Shown in pieces: positions 45,362-56,710 of a stretch of DNA of 64,000 nt (its first letter is position 1; each line of letters opens with the position of its first letter). Position numbers and translations under genes: made by a program. The stretch covers positions 727,566 to 791,565 of the forward strand of contig MNCI01036718.1 of NCBI GenBank assembly GCA_015680685.1. Reading direction: 5' to 3'. The DNA is from Gnetum montanum (taxonomy: Eukaryota; Streptophyta; Gnetopsida; Gnetales; Gnetaceae). Under the pieces are notes generated by a model. It was not told the DNA's origin. It saw only the letters and a list, made by a program, of their open reading frames with translations, and did not search any database.

Positions 45362-47330
45362 AATAACAACACGTCCTCAAGTTAAAAAAAATGAGAATGA
45401 GGCCAATTGATTACACAGTGGAAAGGTATGGGATTATTGACTAACTAGAAATTATTCATGCCATAGTATGGGATTGAACAAAACAAAATTGGGACACAGA
45501 CATAGAATTACAAAACTTTGTTGGAACTCATGTGGTTCCAGATGGCGGTGGTTCCACCATGGGTGCTTTTCCTTTATCCTGTGTGCCATGCTTCTGAGAT
45601 TGATACCATTGAAGAAGCACATAACATTTCTCCTCTTCTATCCAAGGATTATGAGCCATCCATGCTGATGTTCCAATGTTTGATGGACTCAGCACTTTCC
45701 ATGGACACGGTAGCTGTAGGAACACTTGATTGGCCTTGACATGCCATGCCACAAATAGTTGTCGTTCCTTTTCATAGGCTTGGGCCCTTACCTCTCCACC
45801 TTTTGCTTAGCCATATTTTGTAGTGACAAGAGTTTCTTGATGGATGCTAAATGATTATGCCTTCTACTTCGCATGTTCTACATGAGGTCCTTGGCCTCTA
45901 CCTCCTCCTAGACATTCAGTTGCACCTTGAGAAGGTCCTCATTGTTGTCCTCTTTTAGGGCCCATCTATAATCACACAAAGATCAATTGTTAGTAAGGTT
46001 ATTGAAAGAAGTTCAATTATTTCATACCTTACTCATTGCCTTTAATAAATGTTGAATTCTTTACTTAGTATGACTTTAGAGTTAGAAATTTTTCAAGGAA
46101 GTTTCCCTAAAAGTTTAATGTTAGGCCTAATTTGTTTAGGTGACACATAAAAGGACATCAAATGGTTTTGAGGAACATTTGATAAAATTATGACAAAGGA
46201 AAGAATAGATTTGGCAATGAAGTGTTCGAAAGGTATAAAATGATGTGGTGGTGTGTAATAAGTACAAATTACAAAAGTCACAGAAGTGGATGCTCCCCAA
46301 AGCAGATTCCAACCTATAATGCCCTTGCGTAACCACACCTTCAAATGTCCATAGGCACTAGAAGGGTTAAATGTAATCTACACTAATGCAACAAAACACA
46401 CACCTGTTGATACCACCATGATGAGGTATGAATTCAATGCTACCAAAGCCACAAGTCACAATTACAAGAATAGCAAGGTGAGGCAAATTATAGAAAGGAT
46501 TGCAGATATTGGGACATGAGGTAATTAGCCCAGGGCACAATGAATCCTGAGTGTAGGGCATGATTAATGTGTCATTAGCTTGTTGCTTCAAACTCAAGAC
46601 CAAGTTATTTCCTTTGATCAGTGACATCGCATTGCTTCATCCAATGATGGATAATAATGAGAGCATCATGATGGCAAGGCATACGATCACTTGGCATTTC
46701 GTACAAGGGAGGAGTGATTCTACCCTATGGCACTCTTCTTCTCTTTTCACTTCTCGTTTTTTTCTAAATGAATGCTTAAGCCATAAAAGCTCCCTACCTT
46801 CAGGCATGGATGCATGTCTTTCCAGTGGGACCCCCTAGAATAGCATTGAGTTTCCTTGATTGAGTGCCTTTTGATTACTCTTACTCCCATTTTTCATTAG
46901 ATCTACAAGGATCTTAGTACAACCATGCTACATGATAACTCCTACAGATGTCACCAAAGAGAATCCACAAGTCCTCTTGATGTGACACCCTGGCCATTCC
47001 TGCTTAGTCCATCCTTCTTCACTCGAGGTATAATAACACAAGGTTACTTTAAGTTTTAATGATTAGGAATATCATTGTACCCAGGGTAGAACCTCTTATT
47101 AATGGAATGGGTAGGTGGATGTTATGGGCTCGTTGTTCAAGTAATTAGTCACCTGAGACTTGATAGTAGAGAACAACACCTCAAACAATGAGTCACATGA
47201 GTGCTTTATTCATAGATGAGATTACTTATAAAAAGACAAAAAGACAAAACGATAAATTGAAAGATGAAAAACTAGAAAACAAAAAATTGTAAAATTAAAG
47301 AAAAGAAAAACATTTATTAATTCTGCTATT
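45362..47330 (-). other. 3' untranslated region of element A
   Basis: Short open frames on both strands (for example 45,468-45,752 and 46,093-46,838) carry no motif and overlap one another. Parts match B's 3' region in order and content: 'ttgggacacag' near the polypurine tract, a GGGACC block near 46,830, and a TGACACCCTGG block near 46,981 against B's 'cacaccc' near 53,518. I see no gene. Confidence 0.55.
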
Positions 47331-49543
47331 GTTAGAATGGGGGATACCCCTCATAACTAAATAGTTGAGCATAACTAGAATTAATAAATGAAAGGTTGAG
47401 ATCCTTGCATGTTGGAAATATTAGAACCTGGTCACACTTACCCCATTGGGATTCACACATATAATTAGAGTTGATATAGTGGGGCAAGTTATAAGATGTG
47501 GTCATGTGATAAGGAGCTGACCCACTATGGCACTCATGACCGTAAGATCGTATGCAAGGATCGATATGTCTCCCTTCATGGCTAGATTCATTGGGCCACA
47601 TGATTGTTCGAGTATTGATTGGTGTCTCTGATAAGGTAACACAAGGCATTGGGTTTGAAGAGGAAGATACACCACAATGTTGAACTTATGCTGAGTGGGA
47701 GGATGTAGTAGTTTCAAAACTAAGGTGTCCCTTTCGACAATCACGTCTAAAGAAGGGACACCTTTGGTGTGGTGGGTTTCCATTGTTGTTGTCAGTAGTG
47801 GCACAAGTAATGTTCATGGGTTGATGCTATGATGCAAATCCTTCAGGTACAATTGGTGGCGATGTAGAAGGAGGTGAAGGATAAGAATATTGTTGTTGAG
47901 GAAAAGTGTAAGGTACATGAGGTGGCGACCTTGGCAGAGAGGGTATGAGTGGATAGTATTCTAGAGAATAATAACGATGAGGTAAAGTAGAGGATGATGA
48001 TCTAGTTGGAGAAACAGGGTGTTGAACATAGTAAGCATTTGGTGTTGGGACATACAAAGGATATGGTCAAGTTGGTGATGGCTTCCCCCACGACTGGGGC
48101 TTTTGCCACTGTGGTTGAACCTGATATTTCTGTATGAAATCTAGATGTAACATTCCTCCCCAATGCTCATGTAAATGTGACAAAACTAGGCATTGGCCTT
48201 TGGGGTGATTGTATAGATAGATGTTTCATTGATATGTGAAGTTGGCAATTGAGTTCTTATTCTTATTATCTTCTATCCTTTGTTTTGATTATTGCATGGT
48301 GTCCTATCCTGTTTCTTGATTTGGCATAGTTGTACCTCTACTATTGTTAAAATATTCTTCATATTTTCTATGCACCCACTCCATCTGATTTCTCTTCTTT
48401 ATGGTTATGGACCTTTGCTAATTCGAGATTTTGGTCCCACTAAGAGCTTTCAACATTCTCCCATTTAGCCATTTCTCCTTCTTCTTTTGCTACTTTCTTA
48501 ATAAACTCTTACAATTAACGGGTTTGTAGCTCGTATAGTTGACCTCAGGCATACATCCCTAGAGTTTCCCTTGTTTCATTACAGAGCCCATCTATGATCT
48601 GGTACATTAGCCTCTCCTTAGAGAACCCATGGCCTGGGCAATTGTTTAACAGTGCATAATATCTTTCTAAGGCCATGTCCAAGGATTCATGTTGCACTTG
48701 TTTCCACTCTTGGATTTTTCTCCTCAAGGCTGACACTCTCACATAGGTTTGATATCTTTTGTTAAATAGTTCTACCATTGTCGGCCAACTACGAATTGAT
48801 TTTGGTTTTAACAATCTGTACCACACTTTTGCTTAGCCAATGAGTGTCAGAGCAAAGAGCTTAAGTTTTTGCCATCCATTATCAATATTTTTCCATATAC
48901 AGGCATCATAGAAGGCTTGTAGATGATGTTGTAGATCTAAATCATAGCCTCTAGAAAACTTAGGAAAGTTGTTTAATTCAAGCCTAGGTATACGGCTTTC
49001 CTTGCGATGCCTGCAGGATATTCGAATGGCCTCCTATATAGGCATTAGGCTCTTAGTGGCCAGTAGGGGTTCATCATCACTAGGTGGGTTGTGAATTTAT
49101 GCATTGGAACGATGTTGTCCTTGTTCATGTTAGCATCCTCAATTTTCTTTGTGAGCTCAATTTTTAGTTCTCCGCCTATCCCTTGAAAGATAGTTGTCCA
49201 TGTCACAATCTAACGTTGGAGGAGTAGAGGAAGAGACGGAACTATAAAACTTGTTATGACTTTTGTCAATCTTACAATCATTCCCAAATAAGTTCTTGTT
49301 AGTTATCGAGAAGGTCTTAGGCCTTTCGGGCCTCCTCATTCTATTGGATGTCTCATCCTTACTAGAGTTGTCAGAGTTAGATGACGAAAGTCTTTGAGTA
49401 TTGTTTGGATGTTCATGAACCTAGGGGACTCTTCCATAAGGTTGAGCACTCCAAACTTTATCTTCATCATCATATAATCTGTTGGTTCTCCAATGAATTG
49501 CTTTACTCATTGTTGCATTGTCACAGTCTTCTGAGAGAGACAT
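47331..49543 (-). pseudogene. gag of element A
   Basis: Start ATG at 49,543 ('MSLSEDCDNATM'). The acidic and Ser-rich N-terminus leads to 'MRRPERPKTFSITNKN' at 49,339. The core is well preserved: 'IPRLELNNFPKFSRGYDL', 'LQAFYDACIWKNIDNGWQKL', then a 93-codon open frame with 'VWYRLLKPKSIRSWPTMVEL', 'FNKRYQTYVRVSALRRK', 'ALERYYALLNNCPGHGF', 'LMYQIIDGLCNETRETLG' (48,826-48,545). These match C's gag one for one. A zinc-knuckle remnant 'YNHPKGQC' is near 48,210 and a Pro/Tyr/Ser-rich tail at 48,057-47,827. About eight stops, mostly Gln or Trp losses. Beyond 47,800 the sequence no longer matches the protease of B or C. Confidence 0.8.
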
Positions 49544-49663
49544 ATTTATGAGTTTGTGTGTGATTTAATTACAATTATTATTATTTTTTTTCTAAAAGAA
49601 ATATCATTAATACTTTGTTATAGCGATCTTATATGATGTAACTACTCTAGATAACTAACACCA

Positions 49664-49681
49664 TCCCCGGCAACGATGCCA
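49664..49681 (-). promoter_or_regulatory. Primer-binding site, tRNA-Asp type (element A)
   Basis: Minus strand TGGCATCGTTGCCGGGGA, two differences from the tRNA-Asp complement; the best-preserved primer site in the window. One base separates it from the LTR. The match stops after 18-19 nt. Confidence 0.9.
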
Positions 49682-49682
49682 A

Positions 49683-50581
49683 TGATGAGTGGCGAGGTAC
49701 CCCTACATTCAACCATACGAATACGAGCATTTCACACACAATCCGGTCGAACTCCACAAACGGGCTAGTTGTCGTATCTAGATAGTTACTTGTTAATCGT
49801 AGTTCATTGTCTTCCCACCTAGACTAGTATTTTCTTTGTCACGTATGGTTTACTCCAGAGTTGGGTGTATGATATGGTTTCTAACCTAGCGCTACTCTCT
49901 TGGAGGCAATGGAAAATAACTTTAATTAAGCTAGGAGGAAAAGGGAGAGAGAATATAAGCTAGCCTAAGTGCGATGAGCATCCATTCCTTAACCATTCGT
50001 ACACATCTTGGACCTCATGCATGACTACCACTGGGATTACTAAGTGCATGGCCTAGGTACACTACTGGGATATCAAGTAGTCACACTTGAATGCAAGTGA
50101 TTAAGTCATACTCATTTCGTGTTTAAGGAGTTTAGGGTGAAGAGATATTAACTAGGAAAGTAATAAATAACAATAATAATTAAATAATTAAACTAAGTGG
50201 ATGCTGTAATGATGAGGTAATCTCAATCTTGATTTTCGATCATGTGCGTGTCCAAGTACATCACACTCGAATAAAGGAGTCGTACAATTACAATCATCAC
50301 ACTATAGGCATGCACTAGGGAAAAAGGATTGAGAGGAAAAACTAACAAAAAGATCCTACTCTAATACTAACTGACTCTTCCTTTTATGTGCATCCCATTT
50401 TGTATTTATAGGCTCACACGAGAACCATGATATCGTGAGGCAGGAAGTGATATCGTGCGTGCAATATCAGGAGTCTAATACCATGACTCATTAGATAATA
50501 GGGGTACGATATTAGCACCTAGTTAACAAGGGTCTGATATCAAGGGTCCAATATCAGTAGCTAACAAACCACAATTCATCA
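49683..50581 (-). repeat. Element A 5' LTR
   Basis: 899 bp, the partner of 44,439-45,347, with TATA at about 50,401-50,408 (minus). Its termini match those of B and C ('tgatgagtggcgaggtac'). The interior differs enough from B's to mark a separate subfamily. Confidence 0.9.
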
Positions 50582-51303
50582 TAAATCAATGCATAGCAAT
50601 CCAATATTCTGATAATTTGGTCCTAGTAAGCAAGATATCGAAGCAAGAAGCTAGAATGATCCATCTTTGTTATGTTTGATGATGGCTAGCAAGGGCTAAT
50701 TTTCTCGAACTTTTCTCTTCTTACTTGTCTAACCACCTTCACAATGCTTATATGAAAATCTCGAGATTGTTGTTGTAAGCTTAGATTTTTTTTGAAATCC
50801 TTTATTACCTTTTTTTCGATCTCTCTGCCTATCCTTTGCACTCTCACACCTAATGACTTGGATGAAAGTTGTTTTTGTAATGATTCAGAAACATCCATAA
50901 TGATTTGGGGCATTTTTGGCAAAGGATTGCCAATAAGGGCTCTGGATTCTTGATATGAGGATTAGTACCCCCAGCAGAAAGCAAGAGTATCCTTGGGTCC
51001 ATCATGAATTATGAATTGTTGAATTTTTGGATTTTGGTTGGAATTTAGTTGAAAAACCCTCCCCCTTTGAATGCATAAATCTTGATTTGAATCTTGAATT
51101 ATACTTTTTTTTCCTATACCTTCTCAAGTCTGATTTTAATATGTTTCTATAAGTTGATGGAGTGGGGGAAAACCTAGGATGTTAATTTATGGTTGTGATC
51201 TATCTATTCTCTGCTATTGAACATATGAAATTTTTGATTAAATAATTACTGGTAAAATAGTTACAAGAGTTAAATTCAGATCTTGTTTTTGTGTGTGGCT
51301 AGA
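50582..51303. other. Spacer between elements A and B
   Basis: The only interval that looks different from the retroelements. It holds the short reading frame at 50,686-50,970 (listed separately) and otherwise AT-rich DNA. No LTR or element end was recognised inside it. Confidence 0.5.
50686..50970 (-). pseudogene. Short clean reading frame of unknown origin, possibly a host exon fragment
   Basis: The minus frame has 'SSYQESRALIGNPLPKMPQI' followed by 'MDVSESLQKQLSSKSLGVR', 'IGREIEKKVIKDFKKNLSL' and 'IVKVVRQVRREKFEKI', ending at a stop at 50,686. It runs about 95 codons without a stop from 50,970, with Lys/Arg/Gln-rich helical composition. It carries no retroelement motif and none of the C-to-T stops seen in its neighbours. 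I do not recognise the protein. It could be an exon or gene fragment, or a chance frame. There is no clear start upstream or splice evidence. Confidence 0.35.
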
Positions 51304-52069
51304 TGATGAGTGGCAAGGTACCCCTACACTCAACCATACAAATACGAGCATTTCACACGCGATCCGGTCGAACTCCAAGGACTAAGTGCTTACGCACCTT
51401 AATGGAACACTTAAGGTTAATCAATCACTATCTTTCCAAACTTACTTGTATTGTCACAGTTGTATGGTTAAGTAAGCTTGAGGTATATGATTTTTATAAC
51501 TTTTATCTTTTTAATGTCTTATGCTAATAGGGGAAGGTGAAGAGAACTAAGTGACTAACTTTCATTAAATATTCACTAACTAAGTTCTAATTGTTCCTAA
51601 CACTAGTATCCATTCCCACTTGCCACACACATCTTGAACTAGTGCAATGCTGCGAGGATTACCAAACGCTAATCGTTACTAGGTTATCAAGCGCTACACA
51701 CATGCTCGAAGTGGTCGTATTGAGTATACTTAACTAGGAGAGTCAAGGGTTGAGAGAGAGATTAATTAACTAGGAAAGCATTTATACATTCAAAAATAAT
51801 TAATTACTAATTAGCTTAATTCGTATGCTGCAAGGTTTATCACAAAGTTTATCTTTATTACCGTACACAAATGTGTGCTCAGGTACAAATTGCTCAAATA
51901 AAGATCCGTTCACTTTATGACTCCTACTACAGGCACACAGGAATTATTCTAACTCTCGAATGGTCAAACTACAAGAGTTTAGCTAAGGGTCTAAATCTAA
52001 CTCCCAGAACAAGGGAAGCTACCTCTTATTTATAGAAATTGAGGCAGGACGTGATATCGTGGCTCATCA
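51304..52069 (-). repeat. Element B 3' LTR
   Basis: 766 bp from TGATGAG to GCTCATCA in plus coordinates. It matches C's 5' LTR (57,938-58,741) in reverse: 'gctgcaaggtttat', 'cgtacacaaa', 'gtgctcaggtacaaattgct', 'aaagatccgttcac'. TATA (minus) at 52,027-52,034; the upstream cassette is short with one GATATC at 52,053. B's own 5' LTR is not in the window. Confidence 0.85.
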
Positions 52070-52083
52070 TACCCCCACGACTG
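52070..52083 (-). promoter_or_regulatory. Polypurine tract of element B
   Basis: Minus strand CAGTCGTGGGGGTA precedes the LTR start TGATGAGCC. Confidence 0.85.
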
Positions 52084-54009
52084 AATGAAAACTCGTCCTC
52101 GAGTTCCTTATAAACTTTTGGGAAGGTATGGGATTATTAACTTGAATGACACTAATGGTGAAGGGGTGAGACATGAATGGATCATCATTATAGTACATGG
52201 CAATATTAGTGTTCATGACCACAAGAGTGAACACTATACACATTTGACATCCAGCCTTATCTGGCAGCTGAGATAGAAGAGAGAGAAAAGAAGAAGATGT
52301 GTTGCTACCGATGCCAAAATTGCACCTTCCGTTGTCCATCCATAACCTCCATCAATCTTGTTCCTTGCATGACTATTCCAGCACCAGTTCATCCTAAGTG
52401 TTTCCTCTAGCTCTAGTCCATTATTGTATGATTGCCATCTACACATACAACACAATCTCATATTAGCAACGATAAATAAATTACAATGCAATCGATACCT
52501 TGCCTCAATGTACGGTCCATTGGCTAAGTTGTGATATGGCTAATATAGATTCTAGAGATATAACACTGGTGACTACCCAAGGTGTAGGGGTTAGGAGAAA
52601 ATTGAAAAAAATGGACCAGGACTCCCATGACTAAGAGCGATCCTCCGATAGCGATAGAATGGAAAAATATAAGGAATAAGAAAGATTAAGTAAAATAAAT
52701 AATGGCAACACTGATAAAATGGATGTCAAAGGTGGAAATGAAAAAAATAAATGTTGATTACGGAAATTTTTAAGGGAAAGAAGTTAACTGATGCACCAAG
52801 TAGGAATGCCAATGGGTCCTACCCAAAGTAGGCTCATGCCCTTAATGCCCTGACAATCCCACATTCAAAGAGTCCATAGGCTCTAGAAATGTCATTTGGA
52901 AGTAAGAGTTAAAGTATTAACCATAAGAACTTACCAAAAAGAAAACAATGCATCAACCAAAATATAGACTATTGATACAACCGGCAATGAGGTGGAAAAT
53001 GGAGAAAGAGTGATGAGGAGAAGAGAATAGAATGGAGTTCCAAGAACAAGGTGGTGTACAGCCCCTTGTGTATGTATGGTTAATGTGACTTAGTAGATCT
53101 CATTCCAAATCCAGCCTCAAACAGTCCACATCCAGTGACTTCACATGAATACACTTAGCCAATCCATCCACCTGAAGTAGCAAGAATGCTTCTGCCAAAG
53201 AGTCACCACCATTTCGAAGAAACAGAAAAGGAAAAAGTAGGGAGCGAGAGAGGGACTTAGTTAGAGGAAACATGTTTGTTTAGTTCCATAACCAATGCTT
53301 GTAGCCCAGATGATTATTTTATCTAAGGGATGTGCTTTGAATTCTCACTATTTTTTTTTTTTTTGCTTGAGAACCACACCATGCAAAGACTAATTATTTT
53401 TATTAGCTCAGCTTCTTGATAATGGAGCAACATCGAAATGGTAAAGAAAACTCAAGAAGAAAACATCCAAGCACTCAAGAGAATGGCTAGCACAAATACA
53501 TCAGATCCCCTTCAAGTCACACCCTTTTCAATCCTTGAGTCCTTCCTCAATTTGAGAAATGTCCAATCACCAATTCATTGATAGTTCTATTATTTAAAGA
53601 AATGGACCGTACAATTCCAAGCCAAAAGAGACCATAGAAATTCATGGATGCATGGATGACGTGCATTCATTGTCTGTTATATCAAAAGAACCATACGTTA
53701 GTATCAACATTATAACTCAAAGGTAAAAACCAAACATTAGCAATCAATAGAATATAGTTCATACCACCATCAGGAGCACTTATTAGGTGACAAACCTAAC
53801 AAAATAAATAAACACACAAAGAAATTAAAGAGTATAAACGATATTGCAAAACAAAAACAAAAAAAGTTAGAGAAATTTGTAAAACAAAAATGTGTAAAAC
53901 AAAAACTTAAAAAGGAACTGAGGACCTCAGTAGATCAGCAAAGGTGGCCATCTCCCCCATGACTGAGTTGGAAGGGGGAGATCTAAAATAGTGAGCAGGG
54001 TCATCCCTT
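52084..54009 (-). other. 3' untranslated region of element B
   Basis: About 1.9 kb without a supported gene. It matches the reverse complement of C's end (62,236-64,000) and in parts D and A. A T-run at 53,352-53,363 is shared with C's A-run near 62,902. The function is unknown; such long 3' regions are usual for Athila/Tat elements that lack an env-like frame. Confidence 0.6.
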
Positions 54010-55240
54010 TTTAGAGGTATTATGTGCACTGACCGTCCTAAATTCATGGAAAGGTTTGGTCTATTGCACATTGACTAACAATATCTTATCAAGGCTCTCA
54101 GGTTTGTATATGGTCATGGCCCCTGAAGAAAAGGTTGTATGAATAATGTAAGGTCCTTCCCACAGTGTTTGAAATTTTTTGCATTGTGGCACATGTGTGG
54201 GGTTCCATTACAAAACCTTATCTCTTGGTTGATACTTAACCTTTCGAATCTTCAAGTCATGACATTGCTGGTTATATACCTTGTGCAACTCATTTGATGA
54301 TAGGGCAGCTAATTAATTTTTGTCTAGCACGTTTCACGTTGCCAACCTTTCTTTTTGTGCTAGATCAAGATCATGGTGGAGGTCACAAGCCATTGATAGT
54401 GTATGGAGCTCGGTTTGAATGGGAAGCGTTGGAAGTTTTTCGTACACTAACTCATAGGAAGAGTAGCCTATATGAAGTTTCCAAGTGAAGTGGTATGCCC
54501 AAAGAGCATCATTCAGTTTAGTGCTCCAATCTCGCCTATACTTGCTAATTTTCCTTGTCAATATTTTAGTGATCTCCCTCTTGGTGAACTCGGCTTGTCC
54601 ATTAGCTTGGGGTGATAAGGTGTCGTCAATTTATGTTCAACTCCTAAGCATTGCATTAACTTCTGAAACGTTGCACTTGTGAAATGTGTTCCATTATCCG
54701 AAATCAGTGCACATGGCACACCAAACCTATTTATGATTTGTTGTTGCACAAATCGTGCAGCTGTAGATGATGTAAAGTCTGTAACAGCAATTGCTTTAGC
54801 CCATTTTGTTAGATAGTCTATGGCAACTACAATGTAGGCTTTTCCATTGGACATTGGTGTAATGGGCCCCATAAAGTCTATTCCCCAAATATTGAAGGGT
54901 TCTAATGGTTGAATCCATTGTTGCAGACCTTCCATTCTAGCAGTCATTGCCCCATCATGTTGATAGCGCTCGCAAGATTGGACAAATTGATGGGTGTCTT
55001 GAAATAATGTTGGCCAGTAATATCCTGCAAGCAGGATCTTAATAGCCATTTGTCTCCCCACATAGTGACCCCCACAAGGGCCCTCATGAGCATCTTGGAG
55101 AACTCTTAGTTGGTCCACCTCGGGCATACACCATCAAACCAAGCCATCAGGACACACCTTGTAAAGTTGTCCGTTGATCTCCATGAAGTACTTGGCTCTA
55201 TGAAGAAACTATTGTTTCTTTCTAAAGTCTAGCTCCTGTG
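54010..55240 (-). pseudogene. Integrase of element B
   Basis: A 189-codon open frame (55,127-54,558). Zinc-binding domain: 'AHEGPCGGHYVG' with two His, 'YYWPTLFQDTHQFVQSCERY'; the second Cys of the C-x2-C pair reads Tyr. Core: 'WGIDFMGPITPM' (first Asp), 'YIVVAIDYLTKWAKAI', 'NRFGVPCALISDNGTHF' (second Asp), 'KLTTPYHP'. A one-base shift near 54,612 interrupts before 'ANGQAEFTK', which supplies the Glu. A 75-codon frame (54,561-54,334) continues with 'DALWAYHFTWKLHIGYSSYE'. The C-terminal domain runs to about 54,010. The shift and Cys loss disable it. Confidence 0.85.
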
Positions 55241-55319
55241 GTGTTTGTTGGGTAAGGAGATAGGTGAGAATGCTACTATACCAATTTGTCTCCATGGGTT
55301 GGTTATTCACTACTCCGGC

Positions 55320-55770
55320 AAAGAGGGCTTCATCAGGAAAATGATCAGACATTACATATTCATCCTCCTTGCTATCCTAATGCAACCGAGATAAATGATC
55401 TACAACTATATTCTCAATGCCCTTTCGATTAATCAGTGTTTGATCGAACTCCTGTAGGATTACAAGCCATCGTATAATATGAGGACTCACCGTTGGCTTG
55501 TTTATGAGGAACCAGATTACACTATGATCTATATGGATGAACACTTTGTAACCTAACACATAGTGCCTAAACTTATCCAATGCAAACATTACAGCCATTA
55601 ATTCTTTTTCTGTAGTTGTGTAGTTAAGTTGTGCACCGGTGATACTCCTACTTGCATAGTAAATGTAGTAAGGACATTTTTGGTCATCTAACTATGTAAG
55701 TACGGCTTCCAAGGCATAATTGGATGCGTCAGTCATTATATGGAATGGTTTGGACCAGTCAAGAGCTTGT
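55320..55770 (-). pseudogene. RNase H of element B
   Basis: 'DWSKPFHIMTDASNYALEAV' (first Asp), 'YYIYYASRSITGAQLNYTTT', 'EKELMAVMFALDKFRHYVLG' (Glu), 'VFIHIDHSVIWFL' (Asp), then 'INRKGIENIVVDHLSRLH' near 55,390-55,377. The catalytic acids are kept, and only about two stops were seen. Confidence 0.8.
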
Positions 55771-55789
55771 AGAACAAGAGTTTCTACAA

Positions 55790-56710
55790 GCTTTTATTTT
55801 ATAGTTTGGAATGCTCATTCACATTCCCTGGTCCATTCGAATGGTACGTCCTTCTTTGTTAGCTCTACCAACGGTTTGGCAATCCTGGAGAAGTTATCAA
55901 TGAATCTCCTATAGTAGCCAGTGTGTCCAAGGAATGACCAAATTTCTTTGATAGTTTTCGGTTAACAGGAGGTCCTTGGATGACCCTAAATTTATCTAGG
56001 TCTACCTCTATTCCTACATGTAAAACCTTATGCCCAAGTACTACGCCTTCTTGGACCATTAAATGGCTTTTCTACCAATTGAGCCTTAAATTAGTTTCTA
56101 TGCATCTTTTCAGCACTTGCTCTAATCGTTCCAAGGCTTCATCAAAACTTGTTCCATAGGTGGAGAATTCTTCCATAAAGACTTCTACTCTGTTTCCTAT
56201 TTGTTGTTCGAATATGCTTAGAATTAGGCGTTGAAACATAATAGCAACATTGCACAAGCCAAATGGCATTTGTATATATGCAAATGTTCCCCAAGGACTG
56301 GTGAACGTTGTCTTGGCTTGGTCTTCTGGGGCTATCCGTATTTGGTTGTATCCATTATAGCCATCTAGAAAACTGTAATAGCGATGCCCTACTATGCTGT
56401 CTAAGACTTGGTCAATGAATGGTAGTGGAAAGTGATCCTTAAATGTTGCCATGTTCAGTAGCCTAAAATCTATGCACACCCTCCATTTGCCTCCCTTTTT
56501 AGGCACGATCACCAAAGGGCTAACCCATTTAATCTCAAGAATGGGATATATGAACCCAGCCTTAAGAAGCTGTTCTATCTCCTCTTTTACTACTTGCTTC
56601 AATTTTGGGTTCAATTGCCTCTGTGGTTGTTTTTGAGGTTTCATGGAGGGGTCAATGTAAATCCTATGCTAACATATCCTAGGATCTATTCCAGTTAATT
56701 TGGGATATGA
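55790..56710 (-). pseudogene. Reverse transcriptase of element B
   Basis: A 190-codon open frame (56,644-56,072): 'LKQVVKEEIEQLLKAGFIYP', 'VIVPKKGGKWRVCIDFRLLN', 'HFPLPFIDQVLDSIVGHRYY', 'SFLDGYNGYNQIRIAPEDQA', 'WGTFAYIQMPFGLCNVAIMF'. The palm box at about 56,190-56,160 reads 'VEVFMEEFSTYG': the usual Asp-Asp pair is Glu-Glu, which needs two adjacent third-position transversions. Connection: a second frame at 56,059-55,865 begins 'MVQEGVVLGHKVLHVGIEVD'. The long open length suggests recent origin, but the EE change should abolish activity. Confidence 0.85.

Larger units (their letters stand above)
44439..50581 (-). mobile_element. Element A: LTR element with gag but no pol (6.1 kb)
   Basis: Two LTRs of 909 and 899 bp, a clear tRNA-Asp primer site, gag from 49,543 to about 47.5 kb, then directly 3' untranslated sequence and the polypurine tract. 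No protease, RT, RNase H or integrase motif exists in any frame I could read. The 3' region resembles that of B and C, so A is a member of the same family that lost pol. It fits the described class of gag-only terminal-repeat retrotransposons (TR-GAG). Confidence 0.85.

Noticed and set aside
45468-46838. Several overlapping short frames on both strands in A's 3' region
   Set aside because: They are mutually overlapping, lack motifs, and sit in sequence shared with other elements as non-coding DNA.
54294-54682. Plus-strand open frames at 54.3-54.7 kb
   Set aside because: They are shadows of B's integrase on the opposite strand.
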